DNA from: Moringa oleifera
Lineage: Eukaryota > Streptophyta > Magnoliopsida > Brassicales > Moringaceae
Assembly: GCA_021397835.1 (NCBI GenBank)
Contig: JAJFZO010000168.1
Coordinates: forward strand, 2,108,001-2,172,000
Reading direction: 5' to 3'
Length of the DNA stretch: 64,000 bases
The notes beneath the pieces are model-generated. The model ran no database searches. It was not told where the DNA came from and was given only the letters and a program-made list of their open reading frames with translations. Position 1 is the first letter of the stretch. Each line of letters begins with the position of its first letter. Below are positions 61,013 to 64,000 of the stretch, piece after piece. The position numbers were made by a program, and so were the translations under genes.

Positions 61013-64000
61013 TCACATGTTGCTACTATTCCATTCCCATATGACATTGTAATGCTGTACGACATCTTCATGCTTGCGAACATCATCAGTCTCAGGTAGT
61101 AATCTCCTTCTGAAGACAGCAATCTGCGATGCAAATCCTGGTTCTACATCACCAGAGCCACCAACGCCACTGAACTCAACATCATAACAGTGCCTTTTAG
61201 CTAGTTCAGTTGCCCAGTGTCTGAATTGTGCTCTTGTCCACTCGAACTTGTGGTCATGATTACGAAATTTACAAGACTGTGATTGAGTTTTCTCATCTGG
61301 ATCATCTTCTTGGCTCGTTAGACTAGATCTCTGGAGTATCACGTTGTATTCATAGTTTGGAGTGGAAACAATAAGAAGTTTTGGGTGAAAAGAACTCAAA
61401 ACGATGTCACCAAACAGACAGGCTTGATCTTCCTCCATATGCTCAATCACCTAGAATTTGCAACGAGAAAGTGTCAGAAGCAAATAACAGCCAAGGGAAC
61501 TGGAGAAAGAATCATAGACAATACATTTACCAAAGCGAATATAAAGCATTACACTGCAATTACATTCTCATTTGCTTTGCATTCTTTGTAATAATTTGCA
61601 AAATCACAATCAAAAAGATGCTCCATGATAATTCATTTTCTCAGACACAAGAATTGCCTCACACCAGTTCTTAATTTCTGGATCTCTGTCCACATTATGT
61701 CCATTGGTTATATGGGCGGCCCTGCTACAGGATTCTGTAATGCTCTTTCAGTAAGTAAAATTAGGGAATGACTTTCTTCTAGGAACAGCACTTAATACCT
61801 GTATTCTTATAGACTCTATTTTCAACCAAGTTTTCCAAATTTCTGGAAACTAAAATCTAATACTGTTTTAACGAGAAAGTTCATCTGTTTATACTAGTAA
61901 CATAGGTACCCAAGAACAAAGGGGAATTCTTCAGCGAGTTTATCAAACTAGCTTCTTCAAATCAAACTATACTTTCAATTAAATCCGTCCCTTTTTTCCT
62001 ATCTTCTTCACACATCTCATGCATATATATAGTATAATGAAAGCATATGCCAATGATAATTAATACGCACTCAGGCTCACACGTGAGCATAATGTTAATG
62101 GAGAATTCAGGTAGTAAGGTAAAAAGGTGGGTGAAATTTTCTTGATAACATAGAAATGAAAAATCGAGACTAAATAATGATAAAAACGAAAGGAAAATCC
62201 TAATTACATAAGCAATTATCAAAGCATAAGTTCCAAGGAAATAATTTAGGAGGTAAGAAAGTCACAGCAGAACCAGCAAGATAATGAAGAATGGTTAATC
62301 GGTTACCTCTAAGCAAGTGCCAATATCAAATCCATATATTCGTGAATCAAAATCTGTGATTGAGCCATCATATAGAACAGCAGTTTTGATGCCAGCACAT
62401 GTCTTCGTGCTTAGTTTTGAATGAAGCATCTATGATTTGAAAAAATTCAAGAAATATAGGTGAAAGACATAATTGGTTATAACAAAAAGAACAATATGGT
62501 AAAAGAATATATGTATGTGTGTGTGTGTGTGTATCAACATGTCAAGAAAGGTGGCATAAAAGTAAACACAGAATGCAGATAACACATCTATTGCATACAC
62601 AGAAATTCAATCAAATATAGGAGATCATCATAGGTTAGAAGAATTATACCACCACAAATTGCAGCCAACCTTCTAAATTTTATTTTATCATAATAGCACA
62701 TAGTTGCATTTACCATATAATTCCTAAACAGAGAAGGAAGAGGATTTTGGGCCACACCAAGGACCCCTACTGTAACAAAATCACTAGAATAATAGAACAC
62801 CACCAACCCTATTCCCCTCTCTCAAGGAAGTAAAAAAAGGAAAGTAGAAATATGAAATGCACTAGTTACAGATGGTTCAGACCTTTGCTGCACGGGTAAG
62901 ACTCTTATTTGAAATATCAATACCAGCAATTACTTCCAGAGAGGTTGGAAAATCTAACAAGGAATCCAGCAAACTTCCAGATCCACATCCAAAGTCAACC
63001 TGCAACGAAAAAAAGAGATCAAATATCTAGGACATGATATTTTATACCAATGCACAATTTTATTTTAAAAAGAAAAATAGAAATACTAAAACAACTACCA
63101 AAGTAGCAGCAGAAGATTCTCTAATATGCTGCAATGCGTATTCCACCCGTTGCTTTGAAAGTGGAGGACTGAAAAGAGCCTGCTCCATTCTTTCTTCAGG
63201 GGGCTCTGATACCTCCAACAAAAGTATAGAATATTCCAAGCAGCAGCGTTCTGCAAAAATAAGGACATATGTATTGCCACATCAGACAGTTCGCGTAAGA
63301 AACAGCTAGAAAGGCACAAAATGCACAGGAATATGAGATGTTTGGGAAGTTCACCCTGCAGCAAGCCAAGAATTTTAGCTATAAAATTCATTCAAAACAT
63401 TCAATTTTATATTAATGTGGAAACATTTTTCCTGAATAGATTGTTTACTGGTTGCTTCATCATCCTTGAGAAACTGGAAAATGGATCATGCATTTCTTCC
63501 TCAACATAACCAACGTCTTCGTTACCACAGTTATTGACCAAAAGTAAAAAATTCATTTAACTACAAACTACAGGAGAAACAAACCCATAGAACACCTAAC
63601 TCAACTTTTAGACCTAATCGACATGAGGACGAGTCAACAAAATCATTTATCATTCAACAAATCTGTAAGCAATTAATACAAGGTCTCTCTTTTTTCTTTT
63701 CTTTTTTTTCATCTTTCTAGGTAATTCATGCATTTGGCAATGTAAACTAAGAAATGAATGAAGACCAAGGAGTTGCAGATAACTGAGAGCATCAATTCAA
63801 AACCCAAATTTGTTTAAATTGATCAATTCCATATTAAGAATAAAGACAGACTTCTGGTGTTAGTAACTGCTCTGCCAACAAAATATTTGGAAAAAAAAAA
63901 AAAAAACTCGTGCAATTGTGTGAACAAATGAAACAACTCACCCGAAGATAACAATGAAATAACCCTTGCAGAATCATCAGCTGCAGCTAGGAGCAACTCT
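61013..64000 (-). CDS. HEN1: HEN1 small-RNA 2'-O-methyltransferase, C-terminal part (5' end beyond window)
   Basis: HEN1 methylates the 2'-OH of the 3' terminal nucleotide of plant miRNA and siRNA duplexes, protecting them from uridylation and decay. The five 3'-most coding exons are visible on the minus strand: 63942 to beyond 64000, 63099-63250, 62883-62999, 62307-62429 and 61013-61450. All have GT-AG junctions and consistent phases, giving about 295 residues. The methyltransferase domain is clear. The SAM-binding motif is VDFGCGSGSLLDSLL, followed by IAGIDISNKSL. The Mg-binding catalytic set is in CLEVIEHMEED (two Glu and one His) plus the His in KFRNHDHKFEW. The family-specific FSGVGGSGDVEPGFASQIA follows, and the protein ends VIWEWNSSNM. 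The double-stranded-RNA-binding and La-like parts expected upstream lie outside. A microsatellite (GT)n sits in an intron at 62515-62532. Confidence 0.96.

Noticed and set aside
63099..63391. Minus-strand 98-codon frame overlapping a HEN1 exon
   Set aside because: The HEN1 exon 63099-63250 is read in another frame, which joins in phase to both neighbours and gives the family sequence SKQRVEY. The frame offered extends into the intron.

Overview
This is nuclear DNA of a eudicot plant. Every recognisable gene has GT-AG (once GC-AG) introns, plant-specific families are present (germin-like protein, FAH-type acyl hydroxylase, HEN1, POLLENLESS3/TDM1, NAC), and the long spacers are extremely AT-rich with decayed LINE-type retroelements and small DNA transposons. 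I cannot name the species; a woody rosid would fit, but that is a guess. No rRNA, tRNA, CRISPR or organelle insertion was recognised.

Layout. 0-2 kb: decayed LINE fragment. 2.7-7.5 kb (minus): fatty acid 2-hydroxylase, six coding exons plus a 5'UTR exon. 7.5-16.6 kb: AT-rich repeats, including an inverted-repeat element near 13-14 kb. 16.6-18.1 kb (minus): single-exon ERT2-like membrane protein. 18.1-25.0 kb: AT-rich, with a two-G-box/palindrome island (20.2-20.6 kb) and an element built of inverted short words (21.9-23.75 kb). 25.17-28.35 kb (plus): beta-tubulin, three exons. 29.3-37.5 kb: a local duplication carrying two broken NAC-like genes. 37.5-38.6 kb: LINE remnant. 40 kb: 78-bp minisatellite. 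43.45-44.28 kb (plus): germin-like protein. 46.8-49.8 kb (plus): PP2C phosphatase with an in-frame stop just before the catalytic domain. 51.4-55.7 kb (minus): POLLENLESS3/TDM1-like TPR protein. 56.8-58.4 kb (minus): another internally deleted LINE. 61.0-64.0 kb (minus): 3' half of HEN1, running off the window.

The genes do not form one pathway, but their order does carry information. FAH, ERT2, beta-tubulin, TDM1/MS5, HEN1 is the same order that I recall for Arabidopsis At4g20870 to At4g20910. The window is therefore an ancestral five-gene block into which a roughly 23-kb accessory stretch (NAC pseudogenes, LINE, germin-like gene, PP2C) lies between tubulin and TDM1.

I found no convincing previously undescribed system. 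The observations most worth following are the PP2C nonsense codon with its serially duplicated micro-exons, the paired NAC pseudogenes with an insertion/empty-site comparison, and the twin AACGGCTA motifs flanking the TDM1-like TATA box.
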